Source of the DNA: Acidimicrobiia bacterium
GTDB lineage: Bacteria > Actinomycetota > Acidimicrobiia > Acidimicrobiales > AC-14
Assembly: GCA_019243595.1 (NCBI GenBank)
Contig: JAFAUA010000300.1
Span: 1 to 6,129, forward strand
Reading direction: 5' to 3'
Length of the DNA stretch: 6,129 bases
Made by a program: the position numbers and the translations under genes. The notes under the pieces were generated by a model. The model worked only from the letters and a program-made list of their open reading frames with translations, was not told the DNA's origin and made no database searches. This document shows positions 1-6,129 of the stretch, one piece after another (position 1 is the stretch's first letter; every line of letters starts with the position of its first letter).

Positions 1-381
1 TTGGCCGGGTTCCTCGGATTCCTGGCGGTCGTGTCTCTCGCAAACGCGCTCGTCTCGTCGGTACGCCGCCGCAAGCACGACCTCGCCATTCTGAAGGCGC
101 TCGGCTTCACCCGTCGCCAGGTGTCAGCGGCGGTCGCGTGGCAGGCGACCGCCCTTGTGGTAGTCGCCCTCGCCGTCGGCCTCCCGCTGGGCGCCATCGG
201 CGGAGTCTGGCTGTGGAGTGTCTTTGCTGACCAACTGGGGATCGCCACGGACTCGCTTGTCCCGGTCGCGGCCCTGGCCCTGGCCATTCCACTGGGGATC
301 GTGGCGGGGAACGCGGCGGCATCGGTGCCGTCGTGGGCGGCGGGACGGATCAAGCCAAGCGAGACCCTCCGGACCGAGTGA
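1..381 (+). CDS. FtsX/MacB-type ABC transporter permease, C-terminal fragment
   Basis: This is the C-terminal end of an ABC transporter membrane subunit; the frame is open at base 1, so the TTG there is an interior Leu codon and the true start lies to the left. The 126 visible residues contain a hydrophobic segment (about 3-21), a basic cytoplasmic loop (22-41, RRRKHDLAILKALGFTRRQV), and two further membrane segments (about 46-73 and 86-110). They end in a short polar tail (AAGRIKPSETLRTE). The loop 'R-R-x-(D/E)-L-A-I-L-(K/R)-A-L-G-(F/A)-T-R-R-Q-V' and the tail 'A.R..P.E.LR.E' are hallmarks of the FtsX-like permease domain, as in MacB/LolC relatives. Such permeases work with a separate ATPase, often in mechanotransmission, lipoprotein or antimicrobial-peptide export. 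The substrate cannot be told from this fragment, and the ATPase and periplasmic domain are not in the window. The stop is TGA at 379-381. Family assignment is secure; specific function is unknown. Confidence 0.88.
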   Translation: MAGFLGFLAVVSLANALVSSVRRRKHDLAILKALGFTRRQVSAAVAWQATALVVVALAVGLPLGAIGGVWLWSVFADQLGIATDSLVPVAALALAIPLGIVAGNAAASVPSWAAGRIKPSETLRTE

Positions 382-693
382 CGCGGCGTCTGTTGGCTCA
401 CGCGTATCTCCCGCTCCGAGCTTGGTGATCGAGTTCAGGGCGCGCCGCCCGCACGCCGACGCCGCGGACGCTCCTTCTGTACTTCCAAGTCGTCACCCAC
501 CGGCGACCCGAGCGAGCGATCTGTGCTTCTGAACTTCAGCAAGCAGCGGTCGACGAGTTGGCTCTGATAGTCGCCCACGAGCGGGCGTACTGGTGCAGAC
601 AGGCACGACCCGCGGTCCGCTGTTCCGGGATACGCGCCCCGTCCGTGCCGCCCAGGCCCCACACCGCTCCGGCCGCTGCAATACGGTCGCGGC
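382..693. other. Intergenic region without a recognisable gene
   Basis: This 312-base gap separates the permease stop from the regulator start. The short open frames here lack a family motif and are explained by high GC; the longest minus-strand one (435-968) runs on into the regulator and is its antisense shadow. In the regulator's own frame there are tandem stops, TGA TAG, at 565-570, and no ATG, GTG or TTG between 571 and 693. This fixes 694 as the earliest possible common start codon. I found no convincing -35/-10 pair, no strong Shine-Dalgarno before 694, and no hairpin followed by a T-run after the permease. A small palindrome, CTGAA-C-TTCAG, lies at 529-539. The gap is long enough to hold the regulator's own promoter, but that is inference. 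Confidence 0.7.
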
Positions 694-3519
694 GTGCGGC
701 CGGACAGCTTGCTCCTCGAGCGCACTCTCGAGCTGGCGAGCGTTGACGAGGCGGTCAACGCCGCGTGGAGTGGCGACGGCCGCGTGCTCGTCGTCGAGGG
801 CCCGGCCGGCATCGGCAAGACCTCATTGCTCGGCGAAGCCGGCCGACGGGCGTCGGACGGAGGAATGAGAGTGCTCTCGGCCCAGGGCGCCGTGCTCGAG
901 CGCGATTTTGGCTTCGGGGCCGTGCGCCAACTCTTCGAGCCCGTGCTGAGCCACTCGGATGCCGACACCAGCCGCCGCCTGCTCGGCGGAGCCGCCAGCC
1001 TCGCGCGGCCGGTCGTCTCTCCTGACGCCGAACCGACGCCAGCCCAGCAGTCGGCTGTAATGCACGGCCTCTACTGGTTCACGTCCAATCTCGCCGAACT
1101 CGGTCCCCTCCTCGTGGTCATCGACGACGTCCACTGGTGCGACGAGGCGACGCTGCAGTTCCTGGTCTACCTAGCTCGCCGAATCGAAGGCATGCCTGTG
1201 GCCGTCATCGTCGCCGTGCGGACTGGGGACCCACAGGCGGAGACGCCGGTAGTCGCCGAGCTCATCGCAACGCCGGTGGCCCGCGTCGTCCGTCCTGTTG
1301 CCCTGAGCGTCGACGGGGTGCGGCAGCTGATCGCCGAGCACCTCGGCCCGCCCACCGCCACGTTCGTCGACGCCTGCCGTCAGGCGACGGGCGGCGTGCC
1401 GTTCCTCGTGGAAGAGCTCGTTCGCGTGCTGCGCGCGGACGGCGTGCAGCCAACGGACGCCGCGGCCGTCGCCATCGGCAAAACGGGGCCCCGCACGGTG
1501 GCCCACGCGACCATGCTGCGCCTCTCCCGGTTGCCGCCGTCGGCGGCGTCCGCCGCCCGCGCAGTGGCCGTGTTGGAGCCACGGGCTCGGCTCGATCGAG
1601 TCGCCACCCTGGCGGACGCCGACATCGAGGAGGCGCAGACCGCCGTGGAGGCGCTGGCCGCCATGGAGGTGCTGGCGCCAGGGGATCCGTTGCGGTTCAC
1701 CCATCCCCTTGTCCGCCAAGCGGTCTATGACGACATGTCCCCTTCGACTCGCGCCGGCGCACACGGCCGGGTCGCCGACATCCTCCTCGCCGAAGGCGAG
1801 CCAGCCGACGAGGTGGCTGCGCAGCTCCTGCTAAGCGGCCCTGCCGGCCGGCGCGACGTCGTCGAGACCCTCCGCGCCGCAGCTCGCCTGGCGCTGGCCA
1901 AGGGCGCGCCTGCGAGTGCCGTCGCCAGCCTTCGTCGGGCGCTCGCCGAGGGTGCGGCACCGGGTGAGGAACACGTCACGCTGTTGTATGAGCTGGGCGG
2001 CGCCGAGGCGTTTGCCCGCGACCCGAACGCCGCCGGCGATCTCGCCGCCGCGCGGCAGCTCTCCGACGATCCGGTTCAGCGCGCCCGGATTGGCTGGGCG
2101 CTCGCCGAGTTCCAACTGCTGTCGGGAGCGTGGGGCCCCGCCGTAAGCCTCGTGCGGGAGGTCTTGGCGGAGCTCGGCGACCGGGACCCCGACGTCCAGG
2201 CCCGCCTCGAGGGCCTCCGCGCGGCCAACGACGCGTACGACCCCGCGCAAACGGTGGCACTCGACGACCGCCTCCCCCGCCTCCGCTCGCTGGTCGACAC
2301 CAGCGGCCCGGGCACTCGCACGCTTGCGCTCGTGCTCGCCATCCTGGCGATCCTCCGCGGCGGCGACCTGGCGGACGCCCGCGAGCTCATCGAGAGAGGT
2401 CTGGACGAAGGTCGCTTGCTTCGCGATGAGGGGTCGGAGTCCCTCGCCCTCGCACAGGGAATTGGTGCCCTGATCTCACTCGACGACATCGAGGGCGCCG
2501 AGGCAGCGACCGCCGGCGTGTTCGACGACGCCCGCCGGCGCGGATCTGTCCTGGGCTACATCGCCGGGTGCTACTACCGGACTTGGATCGACTCCCAGCG
2601 AGGTCGGTTGCACGTCGCCGAGACGTACCTGCGGTCGGTCTTCGAGCAGTCGCTGGAGCACGGCGTCACCTACGCCCTCCCGTCGGTCATCTGGGCGGGT
2701 CAGGACGTGTTGCTGGAGCGGGCGGGCGTAGGGGACATTGTCGACTTCATCGAGTCCGTGCAACTCGACGCATCACTGCTCGCCACCATCTCCGGCGCGT
2801 GGGTCCTGATCGTCCGCGGCCGCCTCCGCCTCCTCCAAGGGCGGAGAATGCAGGGCATCGCCGACCTGCGCGCCGCCGGCCAGTTGTGCGACGCCACCCG
2901 CCTCATCAACCCCATCACCGTGCTCTGGCGTTCACCGCTCGCCCTTGCCCTCGCTGGGGACGACATCGGCGAGGCGAAACGCCTCGTAGCTTCCGAGCTC
3001 GAGACGACACACCGGTTGGGCCTCACGCGGTGTGAGGGTGTGACGCTGCGGGCGTCCGGTGTCATCGAGGGAGGGAGCAGCGGAGTCGACTTGTTGCGCC
3101 GGTCGCTCGCTTGTCTCGAGCGTGTCGACGCGCCACTCGAGCGCGCCCGCACACTCGTCGAGTTGGGAGCTGCCCAGCGCCGGCTCAACCAGCGGGTCGC
3201 GGCTCGGGATCCGCTGACCCAGGGCCTCGACCTCGCCCACGTCTGCGGCGCTGAGCGCCTGGCCGCCCGCGCAATCGAGGAGCTTCGGGCGTCGGGGGCG
3301 CGGCCGCGTCGTCGTCGCCTGTCCGGACCTGAGGGCCTGACGTCCGCCGAGGCTCGGGTCGCCCGCATGGCCGCGGACGGGATGACCAACCGGGAGATCG
3401 CTCAGGCCCTCTTTGTGACAACCAAGACCGTCGAGAACCAGCTGACCACCGTGTACCGCAAGCTGGACGTGCGGTCTCGCGACAAGCTCAGCGAGGCGCT
3501 GACCTCCGAATCGGGCTAG
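694..3519 (+). CDS. LAL-type LuxR-family transcriptional regulator with N-terminal NTPase
   Basis: This is a complete 941-residue cytoplasmic regulator of the large ATP-binding LuxR (LAL, MalT-like) class; 900-1000 residues is usual. The N-terminal STAND/AAA-like NTPase has Walker A at 36-44 (GPAGIGKTS) and Walker B at 139-150 (LLVVIDDVHWCD). VAVR follows at 173-176, then the conserved GGVPFLVEEL at 233-242 and the winged-helix signature FTHPLVRQAVYDDM at 335-348. From about 390 to 860 it is Ala/Leu/Arg-rich and helical, consistent with TPR-like repeats that sense ligands or partners in this class. After an Arg-rich linker (about 873-877), a LuxR/GerE helix-turn-helix fills 882-941, with NREIAQALFVTTKTVENQL and YRKLDVRSR. 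GTG 694 is the first usual start after in-frame stops at 565-570 and places the family N-terminal motif (LLLERTLELASVDEAV) at residue 6. TTG 709 is an alternative; 694 has no clear ribosome binding site. By family, it would act as an ATP-dependent activator. No target or inducer is evident, and the gene stands alone. Confidence 0.97.
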   Translation: MRPDSLLLERTLELASVDEAVNAAWSGDGRVLVVEGPAGIGKTSLLGEAGRRASDGGMRVLSAQGAVLERDFGFGAVRQLFEPVLSHSDADTSRRLLGGAASLARPVVSPDAEPTPAQQSAVMHGLYWFTSNLAELGPLLVVIDDVHWCDEATLQFLVYLARRIEGMPVAVIVAVRTGDPQAETPVVAELIATPVARVVRPVALSVDGVRQLIAEHLGPPTATFVDACRQATGGVPFLVEELVRVLRADGVQPTDAAAVAIGKTGPRTVAHATMLRLSRLPPSAASAARAVAVLEPRARLDRVATLADADIEEAQTAVEALAAMEVLAPGDPLRFTHPLVRQAVYDDMSPSTRAGAHGRVADILLAEGEPADEVAAQLLLSGPAGRRDVVETLRAAARLALAKGAPASAVASLRRALAEGAAPGEEHVTLLYELGGAEAFARDPNAAGDLAAARQLSDDPVQRARIGWALAEFQLLSGAWGPAVSLVREVLAELGDRDPDVQARLEGLRAANDAYDPAQTVALDDRLPRLRSLVDTSGPGTRTLALVLAILAILRGGDLADARELIERGLDEGRLLRDEGSESLALAQGIGALISLDDIEGAEAATAGVFDDARRRGSVLGYIAGCYYRTWIDSQRGRLHVAETYLRSVFEQSLEHGVTYALPSVIWAGQDVLLERAGVGDIVDFIESVQLDASLLATISGAWVLIVRGRLRLLQGRRMQGIADLRAAGQLCDATRLINPITVLWRSPLALALAGDDIGEAKRLVASELETTHRLGLTRCEGVTLRASGVIEGGSSGVDLLRRSLACLERVDAPLERARTLVELGAAQRRLNQRVAARDPLTQGLDLAHVCGAERLAARAIEELRASGARPRRRRLSGPEGLTSAEARVARMAADGMTNREIAQALFVTTKTVENQLTTVYRKLDVRSRDKLSEALTSESG

Positions 3520-3557
3520 CGGACCCGCTCAGGCGCCGGCGCGCCTCCGGCGGCGCC
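3518..3557. other. Inverted repeats at the convergent gene ends
   Basis: The stops of the regulator (TAG 3517-3519) and the surface gene (TGA, 3531-3529 on the minus strand) are nine bases apart. The gap lies within a small inverted repeat, AGCGG-AC-CCGCT (3518-3529). A second, GGCGCCG (3532-3538) with CGGCGCC (3551-3557) and a 12-base spacer, lies within the surface gene's Arg-tail codons. Both could fold, but neither has a following T-run on either strand. They might serve as a shared GC-rich terminator or be by-products of base composition. Confidence 0.25.
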
Positions 3558-6129
3558 AGGGAACGGCGACGAGCACGAAGGACACCAAGGCGCTGAGTGG
3601 GAGCCAGGTGTCCGACGACCGCTTGAGACGGGTGCTCGAGGCGACCGGCCTGACCGCCAGCCGCCGGGCGGTAGGGGTGCTCGGTGCAACGGCGACGCGC
3701 GCAGGGGCCGCGGACAAGAGGGGTGAGGCGACGGCGTTCGCCGGCCCGAATTGCTTCCCGAGCGCCACCAGTCGGCACGCAGAGAACGGGGACGTATTCG
3801 ACGTCGCCAGGTTGGTGGCAGTCGCCGTCACGCCGCGGTCCGCGCCGAGCGGGGAAACGGTGAGGGTCCACGTGCCGTTGGCGGTCGAGACCGACCCGAC
3901 GAAGTCCCGTCCTCCGTCAGGACAGCCGACGTTGGAGAAGACCTCGATGCGACGACCGCCCGAGCCGACCGTGCCGGTGATCGTGGTCCGCCGGGCTTTG
4001 GTCGTCACGCCGGCGATGACCGGGGCCGGTTCATTGGCGTTGCCGCCGGAGGAGAGCACGATCCCGTGGGCGTCGAGTGAGATCGAGTTCCCAAGGATCG
4101 CGTTGCCGACCGTGCGCGGTCCGTCCACCTGCACGGCCACCGGGTTGCCCGAAATAACGTTTCCCGCGCCCCGCGGCGTGCCGCCGACAGTGTTGTTCGA
4201 GGAGCCCCCCGTGATGCTGACGCCGAGGAGGTTGGGCAGGAGCCGTCCCCCGTCGGTTCCGATGTCGTTGCGCTCGACTCGGTTGTCGCCGCCGCCGTTG
4301 AGACTGATGCCGGTGCACCAGCCTGTGAGGGCGAGGCCCCGCACGGTGCTCGAGCCCGCGGTGATCGACAGCCCGGTCTGACAGGCGCCGGACAAGCTCC
4401 CGTCGATTCGCACCAGGGGGATGCCTTTGTAACCGGGCTGGGTCGTCCCATCGACGAGAACCGGGTCGGTCAATGCCGGCAGCGCTGAGCGTGGGCTGAT
4501 CGTCGCTGGCCCCCGGCCGATAGCAAACGCGATCGCGTCGCTGCCCGGGTGGGTGTTGGCGCAGGCGATGGCGGCCCGGAGCGAGCCGGGGCCCGTGTCG
4601 GCGGTGCTCGTCACCCGACAGACCGACGGCACCGTCGTCGTCGTGGTCGTAGTCGTGGGAGCTGTGGTCGTGGTCGGCGGGACCGTGGTCGACGTCGTCG
4701 AGGTCGATGTCGTTGTTGTCGGCGGGACCGTGGTCGACGTCGTCGAGGTCGATGTCGTTGTTGTCGGCGGGACCGTGGTCGACGTCGTCGAGGTCGATGT
4801 CGTGGTCGTGGGAGCCGTCGTCGTGGTCGGCGGGACCGTCGTCGACGTCGTCGTCGAGGTGGACGTCGTGGTGGTGGTCGAGGACGTCACGGTGAGGTGC
4901 ACGGTCGCGACGTTGGAGTCCAGCTGGAAGTCATTGGCCTTGTAGGTGAACGCGTCCGGGCCGACGAAGCCGGCGGACGGCGTGTAGGTGAACGACCCGT
5001 CGCTGTTTAGAGTGACCGTACCGTTCGCCGGGTCGCTCACCTTGACGGCCGTGAGCTTGGTGTCGGGGTCGGGATCAGTGTCGTTGGCCAGCACGCCGGG
5101 GGCGTTCACCTGCAGCACCGTGTCCTGGGGCGTGGTGTAGGAGTCGTCGACCGCGACCGGCGGGTTGTCCGTGCCGTTGCAGGTGGTGAGGTTGCAGTCG
5201 GGGAACGTGGCCGCGCCTGCAGGTCCGGCCACGCCGGGCGCGCCATCGTGACCCGTCGAACCCTTCGTCCCCGGCGCGCCATCGCCTTTCCCGAGCGTCC
5301 CATTGCCCGCTGCGCCACCGAGACCGCCTCCCCCTCCCGCACCCGGGCAGTACGGGGTGTTGCTGCCCGGTCCGCTGCTGCAGGTCCCGCCCGCGCCACC
5401 GCCGACGCCGTTCACGGCGTTGTTGGTGTACTGGTTGCGGAGGTGAGCGACCGGTGTGCTCGCTGCGAACAGGCCGCCCCCGCTCGCCGCCCCACCCGGG
5501 CCGCCATTGCTGGCCGCCGCGCCGTTCCCGCCGCCGCCGCCACCGCCGCCGTTCCCGCCTGGGTAGCCGCCGTCCTTGCCGGTGCCGCCTTGTCCGCCAG
5601 GGCCCCCCTGCCCGCCCCCGCCCCCGCTGTTGCCGGGGTAGGCGGGCCCGCCGGCGCCGCCGTTGGCCACGCCGGTGTCGATGAAGACATCCTCGATCTT
5701 GTAGGTCCCGTCGGCGTAGATGCCGCCGCCGAGCGCCGCGCCCCCCGCTCCCCCGTTGCTACTTGATCCCGCGCCTGCGCCCGGCGCCCCCGGCCACCCG
5801 CCCGTGCCCCCGCTCCCCGAGCCGACCGGGTCGCCCTGTCCGCCGACCCCGCCGCCGCTCCCGTTGCTGCCGGACCCGCCGGACCCTCCCAACCCGCCGA
5901 AGCCGCCGGACCCGCCGGCGAGGCCCTGGACCGTCGTCGCCATGAGGTGGGTGCGCTGCAGGGTCAGCGTGCCTGTGCTGAACACGCCCCCGCCCTGGGC
6001 CGGCCCGCCGCTGCCGGCCGCTCCGGCGGCGCCTCCGGGGCTCGCGCCCCCGCCGCTAGCGCCTCCTTGGCCCGCACCGCCGGCGCCGCCCGCGCCGTTG
6101 GCGCCGTTGGGCCCGCCGGCCCCGCCGTT
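3529..6129 (-). CDS. Modular cell-surface protein: Gly-rich repeats, cadherin-like domain, Thr stalk, beta-helix, C-terminal anchor (5'-partial)
   Basis: The frame is open to the right edge without a stop, so the N-terminus and any signal peptide are missing; GTG at 5985 is an internal codon (residue 49 of 866 visible), not the start. Domains, numbered from the edge: Gly-rich repeats 1-283; collagen-like GXY 284-307; a cadherin-like/tandem-95 domain 322-415 ([46 protein letters not shown]); a Thr/Pro stalk 416-502; and a right-handed beta-helix domain about 504-700. The last carries family motifs [38 protein letters not shown] and GAGNVISGN. An Ig-like cap follows at about 701-788 ([11 protein letters not shown] ... 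FSAC), then a hydrophobic segment 841-858 and RRRRRAGA. Ten cysteines fall into five neighbouring pairs, fitting an oxidising extracellular site. No catalytic residues are recognisable. Adhesion, envelope or matrix structure is inferred; a polysaccharide-binding role of the helix is possible but not shown. Confidence 0.94.
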   Translation of the reverse strand, partial: NGGAGGPNGANGAGGAGGAGQGGASGGGASPGGAAGAAGSGGPAQGGGVFSTGTLTLQRTHLMATTVQGLAGGSGGFGGLGGSGGSGSNGSGGGVGGQGDPVGSGSGGTGGWPGAPGAGAGSSSNGGAGGAALGGGIYADGTYKIEDVFIDTGVANGGAGGPAYPGNSGGGGGQGGPGGQGGTGKDGGYPGGNGGGGGGGGNGAAASNGGPGGAASGGGLFAASTPVAHLRNQYTNNAVNGVGGGAGGTCSSGPGSNTPYCPGAGGGGGLGGAAGNGTLGKGDGAPGTKGSTGHDGAPGVAGPAGAATFPDCNLTTCNGTDNPPVAVDDSYTTPQDTVLQVNAPGVLANDTDPDPDTKLTAVKVSDPANGTVTLNSDGSFTYTPSAGFVGPDAFTYKANDFQLDSNVATVHLTVTSSTTTTTSTSTTTSTTVPPTTTTAPTTTTSTSTTSTTVPPTTTTSTSTTSTTVPPTTTTSTSTTSTTVPPTTTTAPTTTTTTTTVPSVCRVTSTADTGPGSLRAAIACANTHPGSDAIAFAIGRGPATISPRSALPALTDPVLVDGTTQPGYKGIPLVRIDGSLSGACQTGLSITAGSSTVRGLALTGWCTGISLNGGGDNRVERNDIGTDGGRLLPNLLGVSITGGSSNNTVGGTPRGAGNVISGNPVAVQVDGPRTVGNAILGNSISLDAHGIVLSSGGNANEPAPVIAGVTTKARRTTITGTVGSGGRRIEVFSNVGCPDGGRDFVGSVSTANGTWTLTVSPLGADRGVTATATNLATSNTSPFSACRLVALGKQFGPANAVASPLLSAAPARVAVAPSTPTARRLAVRPVASSTRLKRSSDTWLPLSALVSFVLVAVPWRRRRRAGA
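4624..4884 (-). repeat. Thr/Pro stalk encoded by 45-bp tandem repeats
   Basis: Within the surface protein, this segment encodes 87 residues of almost only Thr, Ser, Pro and Val. Three head-to-tail 45-bp units lie at 4676-4720, 4721-4765 and 4766-4810. The first two are identical and the third differs at three bases near its end. Each encodes the 15-residue unit [15 protein letters not shown]. The three units are bracketed by two 18-bp cassettes encoding TTTTAP, at 4658-4675 and 4811-4828. A diverged fourth unit starts at 4829. The stretch links the cadherin-like domain to the beta-helix domain. Thr/Pro-rich linkers of this sort are extended and often O-glycosylated in actinobacteria; glycosylation here is inference. 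Near identity at the DNA level suggests recent expansion by slippage or recombination. Confidence 0.93.
5209..5280 (-). repeat. Collagen-like GXY run
   Basis: Eight consecutive Gly-X-Y triplets ([24 protein letters not shown]) occupy residues 284-307 of the visible surface protein, between the Gly-rich repeats and the cadherin-like domain. The unit DGAPG occurs twice, 12 residues apart, and the matching DNA word GGCGCGCCATCG occurs twice, 36 bases apart (5237-5248 and 5273-5284). The triplet register is clean here, unlike the irregular GGX stretches upstream. Eight triplets is short for an independent collagen triple helix, so a flexible or trimer-nucleating linker is as likely. Confidence 0.7.
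5281..6129 (-). repeat. Glycine-rich region with approximately 85-residue repeating unit
   Basis: This is the visible N-terminal 283 residues of the surface protein, dominated by GG, GGX and poly-Gly runs. It is not simple low complexity: three landmarks recur, GGGVFSTGT (GTG at 5985-5983), GGGIYADGT (Ile codon at 5721-5719) and GGGLFAAST (Leu codon at 5472-5470), spaced 88 and 83 residues apart. Each is preceded by a related lead-in ([23 protein letters not shown]). Each is followed by about 18 non-Gly residues with alternating hydrophobics, and then by a Gly-rich run of about 45-60 residues. The landmark resembles the GG-A-I/GGG-I-Y rungs of Pmp-like and other beta-helix surface proteins. 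I infer beta-helix-like turns separated by long Gly loops. The composition also recalls mycobacterial PGRS domains, but no PE domain is visible. Confidence 0.85.
5603..5625 (-). other. Potential G-quadruplex motif on the coding strand
   Basis: On the minus strand, which is the coding and mRNA-like strand of the surface gene, four runs of G (5, 5, 3 and 6 long) are separated by loops of only 1, 1 and 2 bases. This satisfies the usual G3+N1-7 quadruplex rule with very short loops. It encodes part of a poly-Gly stretch, so its origin is explained by GGG/GGC codon choice. It could still slow polymerases or ribosomes or promote repeat instability. The motif is visible; any effect is inferred. Confidence 0.5.

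Noticed and set aside
526..543. Operator-like palindrome CTGAA-C-TTCAG with flanking CTT/AAG
   Set aside because: It is a single short palindrome about 150 bases before the regulator, with no promoter beside it and no second copy seen; it could be chance.
435..968. Minus-strand open frame across the gap and the start of the regulator
   Set aside because: It is antisense to the regulator's N-terminus, rich in Arg/Ser/Pro as expected of a high-GC shadow, and resembles no family.
3532..3557. Rho-independent terminator from the GGCGCCG/CGGCGCC hairpin
   Set aside because: It has a 12-base loop, no T-run on either strand, and is made by Arg/Ala/Gly codons; kept only as a low-confidence inverted repeat.
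3608..4381. Plus-strand open frame of 257 codons
   Set aside because: It lies antisense to the beta-helix and Ig-like part of the surface gene and shows no family motif, while the minus frame encodes clear domains.
4676..4873. Possible CRISPR array
   Set aside because: The 45-bp units are directly adjacent with no spacers and encode a regular 15-residue protein repeat.
4549..5010. Plus-strand Arg/Gly-rich and Val/Asp-rich open frames
   Set aside because: They are antisense readings of Thr codons in the 45-bp repeats (ACC/ACG read as GTC/CGT), low complexity with no motif.
5983..5985. GTG at 5985 as the start of the surface protein
   Set aside because: The frame stays open to 6129 with the same Gly-rich coding pattern, and this codon is the Val of the GGGVF landmark, so it is internal.
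5281..6129. PE_PGRS family membership
   Set aside because: The Gly-rich composition is similar, but there is no PE domain in the window and the GGG-aromatic repeat with following beta-helix and Ig modules is different.

Overview
The window is high-GC bacterial DNA with dense coding, GC-ending codons and GTG starts, which points to an actinobacterium. The threonine linker with repeated [13 protein letters not shown] cassettes resembles linkers common in Acidimicrobiia and related uncultured Actinobacteria, but that placement is inference from style, not from a marker gene.

Layout: (1) 1-381, plus strand: the last 126 codons of an FtsX/MacB-type ABC transporter permease, cut by the left edge. 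(2) 382-693: a 312-base gap with no convincing gene, promoter or RNA. (3) 694-3519, plus strand: a complete 941-residue LuxR-family regulator of the large ATP-binding (LAL/MalT-like) type, with an N-terminal Walker A/B NTPase, a helical repeat middle and a C-terminal LuxR helix-turn-helix. (4) 3529-6129, minus strand: a very large modular cell-surface protein, cut at its N-terminus by the right edge, with 866 residues visible. From N to C it has a glycine-rich region built on an approximately 85-residue repeat, a short collagen-like GXY run, a cadherin-like/tandem-95 Ig-fold domain, a threonine/proline stalk encoded by 45-bp tandem repeats, a short right-handed beta-helix domain, a bacterial Ig-like cap, and a C-terminal membrane segment with an arginine tail. 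The regulator and the surface protein are convergent, with only nine bases between their stop codons.

Nothing in the sequence shows that the three genes act together. The permease would work in the membrane, the regulator in the cytoplasm and the third protein outside the cell. The regulator stands alone behind a 312-base gap and its target is unknown. The most interesting object is the surface protein, whose mosaic structure and nested repeats explain nearly all unusual sequence in the right half. No mobile element, CRISPR array, tRNA or rRNA was seen.
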